A stretch of DNA of 14,843 nt from a bacterium. Lineage in GTDB: Bacteria > Patescibacteriota > Microgenomatia > Levybacterales > UBA12049. The position numbers and the translations under genes were made by a program. The notes under the pieces were generated by a model, which saw nothing but the letters and a program-made list of their open reading frames with translations, made no database searches and was not told the origin of the DNA. The DNA is taken from the NCBI GenBank assembly GCA_021784535.1, contig JAJYHW010000051.1, positions 1 to 14,843 of the forward strand, given 5' to 3'. Below, one piece after another: positions 6,536-13,284 of the stretch. Position 1 is the stretch's first letter; every line of letters begins with the position of its first letter.

Positions 6536-8833
6536 TTATGGATGCGGCGTCGGAGTTGGAGTACCATCTAATGAATGATCTCCTGTTGCCTGCATAATAA
6601 CATCAGCCGGCGGATGATACATAGGATCGTTTGCATGATATTGCTGAATCCATGCATCAATGCCTTGCTGCCAGCGGTTTACGCCATCTGTTGAAACCGG
6701 ATCACTTTCTCTAAATACGAGATAATTCTGTCCGTTTTTGCTTTGGTAAATCGGGGATTGTGCTGTCGGCTGTGTTCCGTTTATAAAAAACTCCGATCGT
6801 ACCGGTTGTCCGGGATGAGGCAGTCCTCCTGCAAATGCATCAATCTGTTCAGCAATAATATCACTCGGCTTCGGTTCTTCCAAATCAGGTTTACCTTTTA
6901 AGACTGCCGTCATAATCTTATTCCAGATAGGAGAAGCCCCTGTCTCTCCTGAAGCAATTGCTGGATTCATCAATTCATTATCATCATTACCAACCCACAC
7001 GCCAACGACATAATTGGGGGTATAGCCGATCGTCCAGTTATCCCGTTTATTATCCGTTGTACCGGTTTTAACGGCTACCGTATATCCTGGCACAACAAGC
7101 CATGAATGAGTGCCAAATTCCATTGCTCTTGCATTGTTATCGGAAAGAATGCTGTAAATCAAATAACTGATATCTGCAGGAAGCACACGGGGTCCTCGTG
7201 CGGGCTGATATTGATAAAGCGTATTCCCTTGAGGATCTGTTACTTTCAAAATCGCAACGGGATTCTGCCTGATTCCTTCGTTTGCAAAGACACCGTATGC
7301 GGTTGTCTCATCCAAAAGCGTTGTCTCACGACCTCCCAGAACAAGTGACAATCCTACATTGGCGAGGTTTTCAGGAGTAGGCTTCCAGTTCTCAATTCCC
7401 ATATTATACGCCTGCTGCATAACCGGCTGAATACCAACTCTCGCCAATGTTTTAACCGCAGGAACATTCAAAGAATTTCCCAACGCGAACCGCAGCTGGA
7501 CAAGGCCGTGATAGACATTATTGTAATCGGTAGGTATATAGTTTGGATCCGATGCCTTTGCTTTAAAATTAGTCTGAACATCCATAACGGCTGTTGCCGG
7601 CGTATATCCGTGTTCAAAAGCAAGTGAATATGTTATTGGCTTCAACGATGAACCTGGCTGTCTCAACGCAAGTGCCGCATTAACATCCGGTTCAAAGGTA
7701 CAATTCTTACCGGGCGTACATCCGCTTGGTGTCGGATTTGAAAAATAATCTTTACCACCAACCATCGCAAGAATTTCACCTGTTTTTGGATCTGTAACGA
7801 CAGCTGCCCCATTCCCTACATGATAAGCTCCTAATTTATTTATCTCAGTCTTTACAATATCTTGTGCCTTTTTCTCGATATTGTAATCAAGTGACGTTGT
7901 CACCTGCAATCCTCCGTTTGTTACCGCCTGCTCTCCAAATTTCTGAACCAGAAGCTGTTTGACATACATGACAAAATATGGAGCTCTGATATGTGTATAG
8001 CTTCGAGAAAAATGATAATCCGCTATCTCTTTATATGCTTTATCGGCATCGCTTTGTGAAATATATCCATTCACGACCATGCTATGCAAAACCTCCTGCG
8101 TTCTCGTCAAATAATATTTTGTTCCACTGAAGGGAGAATATAAGCTGGGACTTTGCGGAAGTCCTGCCAAAAAAGCACATTGTGCGAGATCAAGATTTTG
8201 GACATTTTTATTAAAATACAACTCTGATGCTGCTTCAACACCGATTGCAGTACCTCCATACGGAATATTATTCAAGTACATTTCAAGTATCTGGCCTTTT
8301 GAATATTTTTGATCAACCTGAACAGAAAGCATAATTTCTTTAATCTTACGCGCTATCGTTTGTTGATTGGTAAGAAGCACATTCTTTACAAGCTGCTGTG
8401 TAATGGTAGAACCGCTTTGGAGTCCTCCTCCGAATGCCATATTTCTTATAGCACGCATCATACCGATAATAGAAAAACCCTCATTTGTATAAAAATTTTT
8501 ATCTTCTGTTGCGATTGTCGCCTCTTGAAGTTGTTTAGGAATAAGCGATAAACCGACATACGTCCTATTTTCTTTTTGATAGACAGAATAGAGAAGGACA
8601 TGATTTCTATCATAAATACGTGTTGCATCTTTATACCGTGAAGCAATTAATTTTCCAGGTGTGGGCAAATCACGACTATACCATAGGAACATACCAGCCA
8701 AAACCACAAGACCGGCAAGAAATGCAAAAAAAAGATATTTCAAAAGCGTACTGATAGTAAGCAGTTTTCTTGCGTCAAAAGAAAAAACTCGCCGTCTTCG
8801 AGAACGCACACGTCTTGAAGCTTGATAGTCCAT
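6536..8833 (-). CDS. Class A penicillin-binding protein (glycosyltransferase plus transpeptidase)
   Basis: This is a bifunctional peptidoglycan synthase of the PBP1A type: it polymerises lipid II and cross-links the stem peptides outside the membrane. A very basic cytoplasmic N-terminus (residues 7-15) is followed by one membrane helix (about 33-51). The GT51 domain (about 70-240) has ATEDKNFYTNEGF with Glu110, GSTITQQLVKN (141-151), RKIKE (162-166) and LEMYLNNIPYGG. The transpeptidase domain has SSLK (395-398, nucleophile Ser395), SLN (454-456) and KTGT (589-592). The C-terminus is low-complexity and ends TPTPTPHP. In GT51 motif 1 (EDxxFxxHxG) the His is Asn117. A small CTPGKNC insertion lies at 372-378. 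At 765 residues the length is usual. The gene is divergent from tyrS and convergent with the duplicated-domain gene. Substrate and class are secure; a specific name such as mrcA or ponA is not justified. Confidence 0.94.
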   Translation of the reverse strand: MDYQASRRVRSRRRRVFSFDARKLLTISTLLKYLFFAFLAGLVVLAGMFLWYSRDLPTPGKLIASRYKDATRIYDRNHVLLYSVYQKENRTYVGLSLIPKQLQEATIATEDKNFYTNEGFSIIGMMRAIRNMAFGGGLQSGSTITQQLVKNVLLTNQQTIARKIKEIMLSVQVDQKYSKGQILEMYLNNIPYGGTAIGVEAASELYFNKNVQNLDLAQCAFLAGLPQSPSLYSPFSGTKYYLTRTQEVLHSMVVNGYISQSDADKAYKEIADYHFSRSYTHIRAPYFVMYVKQLLVQKFGEQAVTNGGLQVTTSLDYNIEKKAQDIVKTEINKLGAYHVGNGAAVVTDPKTGEILAMVGGKDYFSNPTPSGCTPGKNCTFEPDVNAALALRQPGSSLKPITYSLAFEHGYTPATAVMDVQTNFKAKASDPNYIPTDYNNVYHGLVQLRFALGNSLNVPAVKTLARVGIQPVMQQAYNMGIENWKPTPENLANVGLSLVLGGRETTLLDETTAYGVFANEGIRQNPVAILKVTDPQGNTLYQYQPARGPRVLPADISYLIYSILSDNNARAMEFGTHSWLVVPGYTVAVKTGTTDNKRDNWTIGYTPNYVVGVWVGNDDNELMNPAIASGETGASPIWNKIMTAVLKGKPDLEEPKPSDIIAEQIDAFAGGLPHPGQPVRSEFFINGTQPTAQSPIYQSKNGQNYLVFRESDPVSTDGVNRWQQGIDAWIQQYHANDPMYHPPADVIMQATGDHSLDGTPTPTPHP

Positions 8834-8847
8834 AGAAGTAGTACTCT

Positions 8848-8856
8848 ATTATAACA
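8848..8856 (-). promoter_or_regulatory. Extended -10 promoter of the PBP gene
   Basis: On the - strand this reads TGTTATAAT, a TGn extension plus a perfect -10. It ends 14 bases before the ATG at 8833, which gives a leader of about seven bases with no ribosome binding site. It lies back to back with the tyrS promoter in the 89-bp divergent gap. Confidence 0.55.
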
Positions 8857-8887
8857 GATAATACAAGCTTATGCAGATTTATGCAAG

Positions 8888-8916
8888 TTGAGAAAGATAC
8901 ATATTATTGCTATACT
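8888..8916 (+). promoter_or_regulatory. tyrS promoter directing a leaderless mRNA
   Basis: TTGAGA (8888-8893), a 17-bp spacer and TATACT (8911-8916) form a good sigma-70-type promoter. Only six bases separate the -10 from the ATG at 8923, so transcription should start on or within a base of that A. The promoter lies inside the longer open frame that begins at 8881, which decides the start in favour of 8923. Confidence 0.7.
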
Positions 8917-8922
8917 CTGCCT

Positions 8923-10131
8923 ATGGACGCTATCGAAGAACTATTAACACGCGGTGTTGCCAATATTATCCCGGGCAAAAAAGAACTAAAAGAAAAACTC
9001 CGAACCGGTGAAAAATTAAACATCTATCTCGGCATTGATCCGACAAGTACGAGAATTCATCTCGGTCATGCAGTTGCGCTACGAAAACTGCAAGCTTTCA
9101 GCGAACTTGGACACCATGTTACCTTTCTCATTGGAGACTTTACGGCACTTATTGGTGACACCTCTGACAAGGATACCGAACGACCGATTCTTACCGTAGA
9201 GGAGATTCATCAGAACTTTCAAACATATAAAAAACAAGCAGAAAAAATCCTCGATTTCTCAAAAGTAACTGTCAGGCATAATAGTGAATGGCTGAAAAAA
9301 TTTTCATTTGAAGACATTGTCAAACTCACGCAGCATTTTTCAGTCGGCGACTTTGTCGGACGCGAATTGATCCGCAAACGATTAAGTGAAAACAGACGGG
9401 TCGGTCTTCATGAGTTATTGTATCCGGTGATGCAAGGCTATGACAGCTATTTTATGGATACGGATATACAAATCGGCGGAACGGATCAAACCTTTAATAT
9501 GCAGGCTGGAAGAACGTTGCAAAAGGATCTTCGGCAGAAGCAATCCTTTATCTTAACAACAGTTATCCTCGAAGGGACAGATGGACGAAAGATGAGTAAA
9601 TCTTGGGGAAATGCAATCTGGCTTGATGATACAGCAGAAGATATCTATGCTAAAGTTATGGCAATTACTGATGAACTGATTCTTCAATTTTATATTCTGG
9701 CTACAAATGTTCCATTAACAACAGTAAGAGAAGCAGAAACTGCTCTGAAAAAGGGCGAGCATCCAATGACAATCAAAAAAGAACTCGCCTTTGAAATCAC
9801 CAAAGAGCTTACTAGTCTGGAAGAAGCAGAAGACGCAAAAAATAACTTCACAAAAAGAGTTCAAGGCGGCGAAAGACCGGAAGAAATACCGGTAATCGCT
9901 GTCGCGAAAGCCTTTGAAAATAGCCGCGGAATTGTCGATGTACTCAAATCAACCAAGCTGGCAACCACGAAATCAGAAGCAAAACGACTAACTGAGCAGG
10001 GTGGAGTAGAAATAATTTTGTCAAAAGGGACAAGGACAATCACCGACCCAAGACATATGATCGAATTTGAAGAAGGAATGATAATAAGAGTAGGAAAAAG
10101 AAAATTTATCAAACTGGTATTGCAAAAATAA
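8923..10131 (+). CDS. tyrS: Tyrosyl-tRNA synthetase
   Basis: This class I synthetase charges tRNA-Tyr in the cytoplasm. The Rossmann core carries YLGIDPTSTRIHLGHA (HIGH-type HLGH at residues 46-49), the tyrosine pocket LYPVMQGYDSYFM and IGGTDQTFNMQAGR, and KMSKS at 223-227. A helical middle leads to a C-terminal S4 RNA-binding domain (about 335-402) that contacts the long variable arm of tRNA-Tyr. At 402 residues the length is normal. An in-frame ATG at 8881 would add 14 residues (MQVEKDTYYCYTLP), but those bases contain the -35 and -10 boxes. A start at MDAIEELL also matches the usual N-terminus of the family. The gene is divergent from the PBP gene and is followed after 6 bp by a tiny membrane-protein gene, with which it is probably co-transcribed. 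Confidence 0.95.
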   Translation: MDAIEELLTRGVANIIPGKKELKEKLRTGEKLNIYLGIDPTSTRIHLGHAVALRKLQAFSELGHHVTFLIGDFTALIGDTSDKDTERPILTVEEIHQNFQTYKKQAEKILDFSKVTVRHNSEWLKKFSFEDIVKLTQHFSVGDFVGRELIRKRLSENRRVGLHELLYPVMQGYDSYFMDTDIQIGGTDQTFNMQAGRTLQKDLRQKQSFILTTVILEGTDGRKMSKSWGNAIWLDDTAEDIYAKVMAITDELILQFYILATNVPLTTVREAETALKKGEHPMTIKKELAFEITKELTSLEEAEDAKNNFTKRVQGGERPEEIPVIAVAKAFENSRGIVDVLKSTKLATTKSEAKRLTEQGGVEIILSKGTRTITDPRHMIEFEEGMIIRVGKRKFIKLVLQK

Positions 10132-10137
10132 TTATTT

Positions 10138-10248
10138 ATGGATATGTTTGAAAAACACAAAACCGCTTGGAGAGTTATCATTATCATCGCAGGACTTTGT
10201 CTTATCGCTGCGTCATTTCTTCCTTATCTCGCGTTACTGAACCAGTAA
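10138..10248 (+). CDS. 36-residue single-helix membrane protein
   Basis: A short frame from ATG to TAA begins six bases after the tyrS stop. The protein starts MDMFEKHKTAWR, then has one strongly hydrophobic segment (VIIIIAGLCLIAASFLPYLALL) and ends LNQ. Charged residues only at the N-terminus suggest an inside-N, outside-C orientation or a signal-anchor. It is too short for family recognition. Tight spacing to tyrS, the clear membrane helix and a complete start and stop favour a real gene; no Shine-Dalgarno is present. Other possibilities are a chance frame or a leader between tyrS and recG. Confidence 0.55.
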   Translation: MDMFEKHKTAWRVIIIIAGLCLIAASFLPYLALLNQ

Positions 10249-10270
10249 TGTAAATTTAAATATTCTATAT

Positions 10271-10276
10271 TAGAAT
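10271..10276 (+). promoter_or_regulatory. Possible -10 box of recG
   Basis: TAGAAT (five of six to consensus) ends eight bases before the recG ATG, with AT-rich sequence around it and no clear -35. It is weak alone but matches the near-leaderless spacing at other genes here. Confidence 0.35.
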
Positions 10277-10284
10277 TTATATCT

Positions 10285-12384
10285 ATGGATTTATATACTC
10301 CAATTACCAGAGGTAATCGTGCGATGAAAATGTATGCCAGAAAACTCGAAAAACTCGGCATACATACATTGTATGATTTTCTTTTTCACTTACCAAGCCG
10401 TTATGAAAACTATTCGCTTATTTCAAAAATTGCGGAAATACAACCGGGAGAGACAGTTACTATTCAGGGACAGGTACTTGAAATAAAAACAAATTATATG
10501 CGCGGCGCGCGCGTTAAGACCATGCAGAAGGCGCTTGTCGCTGATGATACAGGGACAATTGAGCTGACGTGGTTTAATCAGCCTTTTTTAACGAAAATGC
10601 TCCTTCCAAATACAACGATTTCCGCTTCAGGACGTGCTGATAACTTTAGTCGAAATAAAACGCTCTCTCTCCAATCACCGGAATACGAAATCATCACGGG
10701 AAACAATCAGGCAATCCATACAGGACGTCTAATACCGATATATCCTGAGACGCAAGGCGTCTCTTCCAAATGGCTCCGCAGGCAAATCTATACGATTTTA
10801 ACCCAGCATGGGAATGAACTTAAAGAATATCTCCCCGAAACTCTCTTAAAAGAAAACCGCCTGATGGATTTTACGCATGCTGTGCAGGAAATCCATTTCC
10901 CCAAGGATAGCGAAACTGCAGAGAAAGCCAAGGAGCGGTTGGCATTTGATGAATTCTTTTTCATGCAGCTTGCTGCGAAAAAACGCAGGGCAGAATGGCA
11001 TGCAATACAAAAAGGTATTCAATTTGAAATAAAAAAGTATGATAAACAAATTAAAGCATGTATTGCATCACTGCCATTTGCATTAACCAATGCGCAACAA
11101 GCTGCAATAAACCATATATTACAGGATTTTCAACAAAAAACGCCTATGAACAGACTTTTACAAGGTGATGTAGGAAGTGGGAAAACGGTTGTTGCGGCTA
11201 TCGGTATGTATATTTCTTTTTTGAATGGTTATCAGTCAGTCCTCATGGCGCCAACGGAAATCCTCGCAACGCAGCATTATAAAACAATATCCAAACTGCT
11301 TGAGCCGCTTGGAGTAACGGTGGATCTGGTGACAGGAAGCTCCAAAAGTATCAAGTATCAGGTAGCTAGTAGTAAGAATAAAGAAAAAAATAATAAAACA
11401 CATGATACAAACTACATTCTACATGATACACATATTGTAATCGGCACCCATGCTGTATTAAACGAGAAATTACAGTTTAAAAATTTAGGTTTGGTAATAA
11501 TAGATGAGCAGCAACGTTTTGGTGTAGAGCAGCGCAGTATCATCCGGCAAAAAGGAAATAATCCGCATCTTCTCACCATGACAGCAACACCAATCCCTCG
11601 AACCGTAGCCCTTACAATGTATGGTGATCTTGATTTATCCTATCTTAATGAGATGCCAAAGGGGAGAAAAAAAATCAAGACATGGCTTGTACCACCTGAA
11701 AAACGAAAGGCTGCATATGCATGGATTAGAGAAGAAATAAAAGAAAAGAAATCACAAACGTTTATCATTTGTCCTTTTATTGAGCCTTCTGAAACGATGC
11801 AAACGATAAAAGCAGTAAATCAAGAATATGAACAACTCAGCAAGAATGTTTATCCTGACTTAAAACTTGGACTGCTTCATGGCAAACAAAAAGCAAAAGA
11901 AAAGGATGAAACACTACAGCAATTCAGCAATGGCGATTTTGATATATTGGTTGCAACGCCAGTTGTTGAGGTCGGCATTGATATCCCAAATGCTACAATT
12001 ATTATGATTGAAGCTGCAGAGCGATTCGGACTGGCACAATTACATCAATTGCGTGGACGAGTTGGGAGAGGAGATAAAAAATCTTACTGTCTTTTATTTA
12101 CCGATAGTAAAAGTGTTCAAACAAATACAAGGTTGAAAGCAATGGAGACAACGTATTCCGGAGCTGAACTAGCAGAACTGGATTTAAAACTTCGAGGCCC
12201 AGGCAATCTTTATGGGACAGCACAACATGGAATTCCAAAACTTAAAGCAGCAACATTTTCAGATACACTACTTATACAAAAAGCAAAGCTTACTGCTGAT
12301 AAACTTTTTCCGTCACTTTCACTGTATCCCGAATTAAAAAAACAGCTTAATCAAACCCTTTCTGCCAATATCTCTCCTGATTAG
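10285..12384 (+). CDS. recG: ATP-dependent DNA helicase RecG
   Basis: This superfamily 2 helicase remodels stalled replication forks and branched recombination intermediates. The N-terminal wedge/OB domain (about 1-200) is followed by two RecA-like domains: Walker A GDVGSGKT (294-301), MAPTEILA, DEQQRFGV (407-414, the DEQx box), TMTATPIPRT, LLHGKQKAKEKD, VEVGIDIPNAT and RFGLAQLHQLRGRVGRG. The RecG-specific tail has GAELAELDLKLRGPGNLYGTAQHG. At 699 residues the length is close to E. coli RecG (693). Between VTGS and HIVIGTHA there are about 30 residues where E. coli has about 19. The extra piece is Lys/Asn/Thr-rich and coincides with repeat-like DNA (see separate entry). The start has no Shine-Dalgarno. 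The gene is last in the + strand group and converges on the genes at the right end. Confidence 0.95.
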   Translation: MDLYTPITRGNRAMKMYARKLEKLGIHTLYDFLFHLPSRYENYSLISKIAEIQPGETVTIQGQVLEIKTNYMRGARVKTMQKALVADDTGTIELTWFNQPFLTKMLLPNTTISASGRADNFSRNKTLSLQSPEYEIITGNNQAIHTGRLIPIYPETQGVSSKWLRRQIYTILTQHGNELKEYLPETLLKENRLMDFTHAVQEIHFPKDSETAEKAKERLAFDEFFFMQLAAKKRRAEWHAIQKGIQFEIKKYDKQIKACIASLPFALTNAQQAAINHILQDFQQKTPMNRLLQGDVGSGKTVVAAIGMYISFLNGYQSVLMAPTEILATQHYKTISKLLEPLGVTVDLVTGSSKSIKYQVASSKNKEKNNKTHDTNYILHDTHIVIGTHAVLNEKLQFKNLGLVIIDEQQRFGVEQRSIIRQKGNNPHLLTMTATPIPRTVALTMYGDLDLSYLNEMPKGRKKIKTWLVPPEKRKAAYAWIREEIKEKKSQTFIICPFIEPSETMQTIKAVNQEYEQLSKNVYPDLKLGLLHGKQKAKEKDETLQQFSNGDFDILVATPVVEVGIDIPNATIIMIEAAERFGLAQLHQLRGRVGRGDKKSYCLLFTDSKSVQTNTRLKAMETTYSGAELAELDLKLRGPGNLYGTAQHGIPKLKAATFSDTLLIQKAKLTADKLFPSLSLYPELKKQLNQTLSANISPD
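11344..11434 (+). repeat. Repeat-like in-frame insertion in recG
   Basis: AGTATCA is repeated in tandem at 11347-11360. ACATGATACA occurs at 11400-11409 and again at 11421-11430. The left units (GTATCA) are the reverse complement of the right ones (TGATAC), so the segment has inverted-repeat ends around an A-rich centre. It encodes the extra residues between RecG motifs Ia and II and keeps the frame. It resembles a small palindromic element accepted in a surface loop. Confidence 0.5.
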
Positions 12385-12821
12385 AATAATATAAATCACC
12401 TGCAGAATGTATAGTTTGTCATATTAATTTTTAATTGTTTTCTTTCTGTCAGAAAAGATCGTTTTTGCTGTCAAGCGTTTTATTCTCAAAAGAGATATCG
12501 TATGTATTAACAATATGTTAATCTTCTCATGGCGTGGGAGGTGAGCATTATGACGGGAAGACTGCACCATCGGTATTTAAATAGCTATCTGTCGCTGTAT
12601 TTTCATAACGAACATCGGCAGATACTACAACAGACAAAAATAGTAGGTAAACATAAAAATGTATCTGTTGTATTATTCCGAACAAAAACAAAACTGATAG
12701 GTGCTATGGCGTGAGAGTAGCAAATGCGCTAAGGATTTCAATCTCTTTCTCTGTTGGTGGAAACGAACAGCTGTAAAGAATTTCTGAAGGGACTTGGCGC
12801 ATTTTGCTCTAAAATGACCGA
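12385..12821. other. 437-bp convergent intergenic region
   Basis: The gap lies between recG (+) and the 108-residue membrane-protein gene (-). Seen in it: a weak hairpin TTTCT/AGAAA (12443-12455) followed by GTTTTT, which could help end recG; a TTAACA/TGTTAA palindrome (12507-12521); an inverted repeat 12586-12594 with 12616-12624 (9 bp with one G-T pair, 21-base loop); and a near-direct repeat ATGGCGTG-GAG at 12529-12540 and 12706-12717 that brackets 177 bp. Short frames exist on both strands but none is convincing. No known RNA family was recognised. Confidence 0.5.
12548..12802 (-). pseudogene. Possible remnant of a small gene, one in-frame stop
   Basis: On the - strand an ATG at 12802 opens a 32-residue frame (MRQVPSEILYSCSFPPTEKE then IEILSAFATLTP) that stops at TAG (12704-12706). 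The same frame then stays open for 51 codons to TAA at 12548-12550. That second part has a hydrophobic segment (LLFLSVVVSA) followed by DVRYENTATDSYLNTDGAVF, which looks like a secreted-protein sequence. The whole begins 19 bases after the stop of the upstream membrane-protein gene. Either the small frame alone is a gene, or a TAG has broken a longer one, or all of it is chance. Confidence 0.25.
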
Positions 12822-13148
12822 CTATGGAGTAGGAGAGACGGAAATTGAAGGTGAAGGTGAAATGGAAGGAGCTGGAGTATCAGTCGGCATAACGGTTGGT
12901 GATGGAGCAAGCGTACGTTCTGTAGAAATTCCCGCAAGCTGCGTTAATGAATGCCCGACAGCATTGTATAGCATAATTCCCCCAACAAGAATAAAAACTG
13001 CAATAAGAATTCCATTAAGCATAGGCGATCTGAATTTTTTTTGTGGAGCTTCTTCCGGAGTAGGTGGAGGAATGTAAGGAACAGCTATTTGCGCTTCTTT
13101 ATCAGTTTCTTGCGCTTGCTGAGTAAACTTATTTTGTGCGTTATCCAT
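12822..13148 (-). CDS. Small single-pass membrane protein with Ser/Pro/Thr-rich tail
   Basis: No family is recognised for this 108-residue protein. The N-terminal 40 residues are hydrophilic (Gln/Glu/Lys-rich) with a proline run (IPPPTPEEAP) and a KKFR cluster just before one membrane helix (about 44-64, LNGILIAVFILVGGIMLY). The C-terminal 30 residues are low-complexity Ser/Pro/Thr (PSPTVMPTDTPAPSISPSPS). The positive-inside pattern gives N-terminus in, tail out. Such tails are typical of envelope linkers and may extend into or across the wall; the PBP here also ends in a TPTP run. The start is supported by a strong promoter. A 107-codon frame on the opposite strand is its shadow. Confidence 0.75.
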   Translation of the reverse strand: MDNAQNKFTQQAQETDKEAQIAVPYIPPPTPEEAPQKKFRSPMLNGILIAVFILVGGIMLYNAVGHSLTQLAGISTERTLAPSPTVMPTDTPAPSISPSPSISVSPTP

Positions 13149-13157
13149 TGTTCACTT

Positions 13158-13187
13158 AGTCTAGCTCACTTACATTTACTATGTCAA
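13158..13187 (-). promoter_or_regulatory. Promoter of the 108-residue membrane-protein gene
   Basis: On the - strand there is a perfect TTGACA (13187-13182), an 18-bp spacer and TAGACT (13163-13158). The -10 ends nine bases before the ATG at 13148, giving a leader of about three bases. No Shine-Dalgarno is present. It gives this gene a start independent of the repeat-protein gene upstream. Confidence 0.65.
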
Positions 13188-13284
13188 GCTATTACTAAGA
13201 TTTAGTAAATAAAAGATTGTATTAATAATGAAGTTTTTATTTCTAAAAATCACTATCAAGACCTATATATAGGGAAACATATTG

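Noticed and set aside
8881..8922. 14-residue N-terminal extension of TyrS
   Set aside because: These bases hold the -35 and -10 of the tyrS promoter, and the extension does not resemble TyrS.
12529..12714. 61-codon + strand frame in the convergent gap
   Set aside because: No recognisable domain, promoter or ribosome site. It overlaps an equally plausible - strand frame, and composition does not favour either.
12754..13077. 107-codon + strand frame
   Set aside because: Antisense shadow of the 108-residue membrane-protein gene. Its Gly/Glu/Val-rich text is the mirror of the Ser/Pro/Thr tail.
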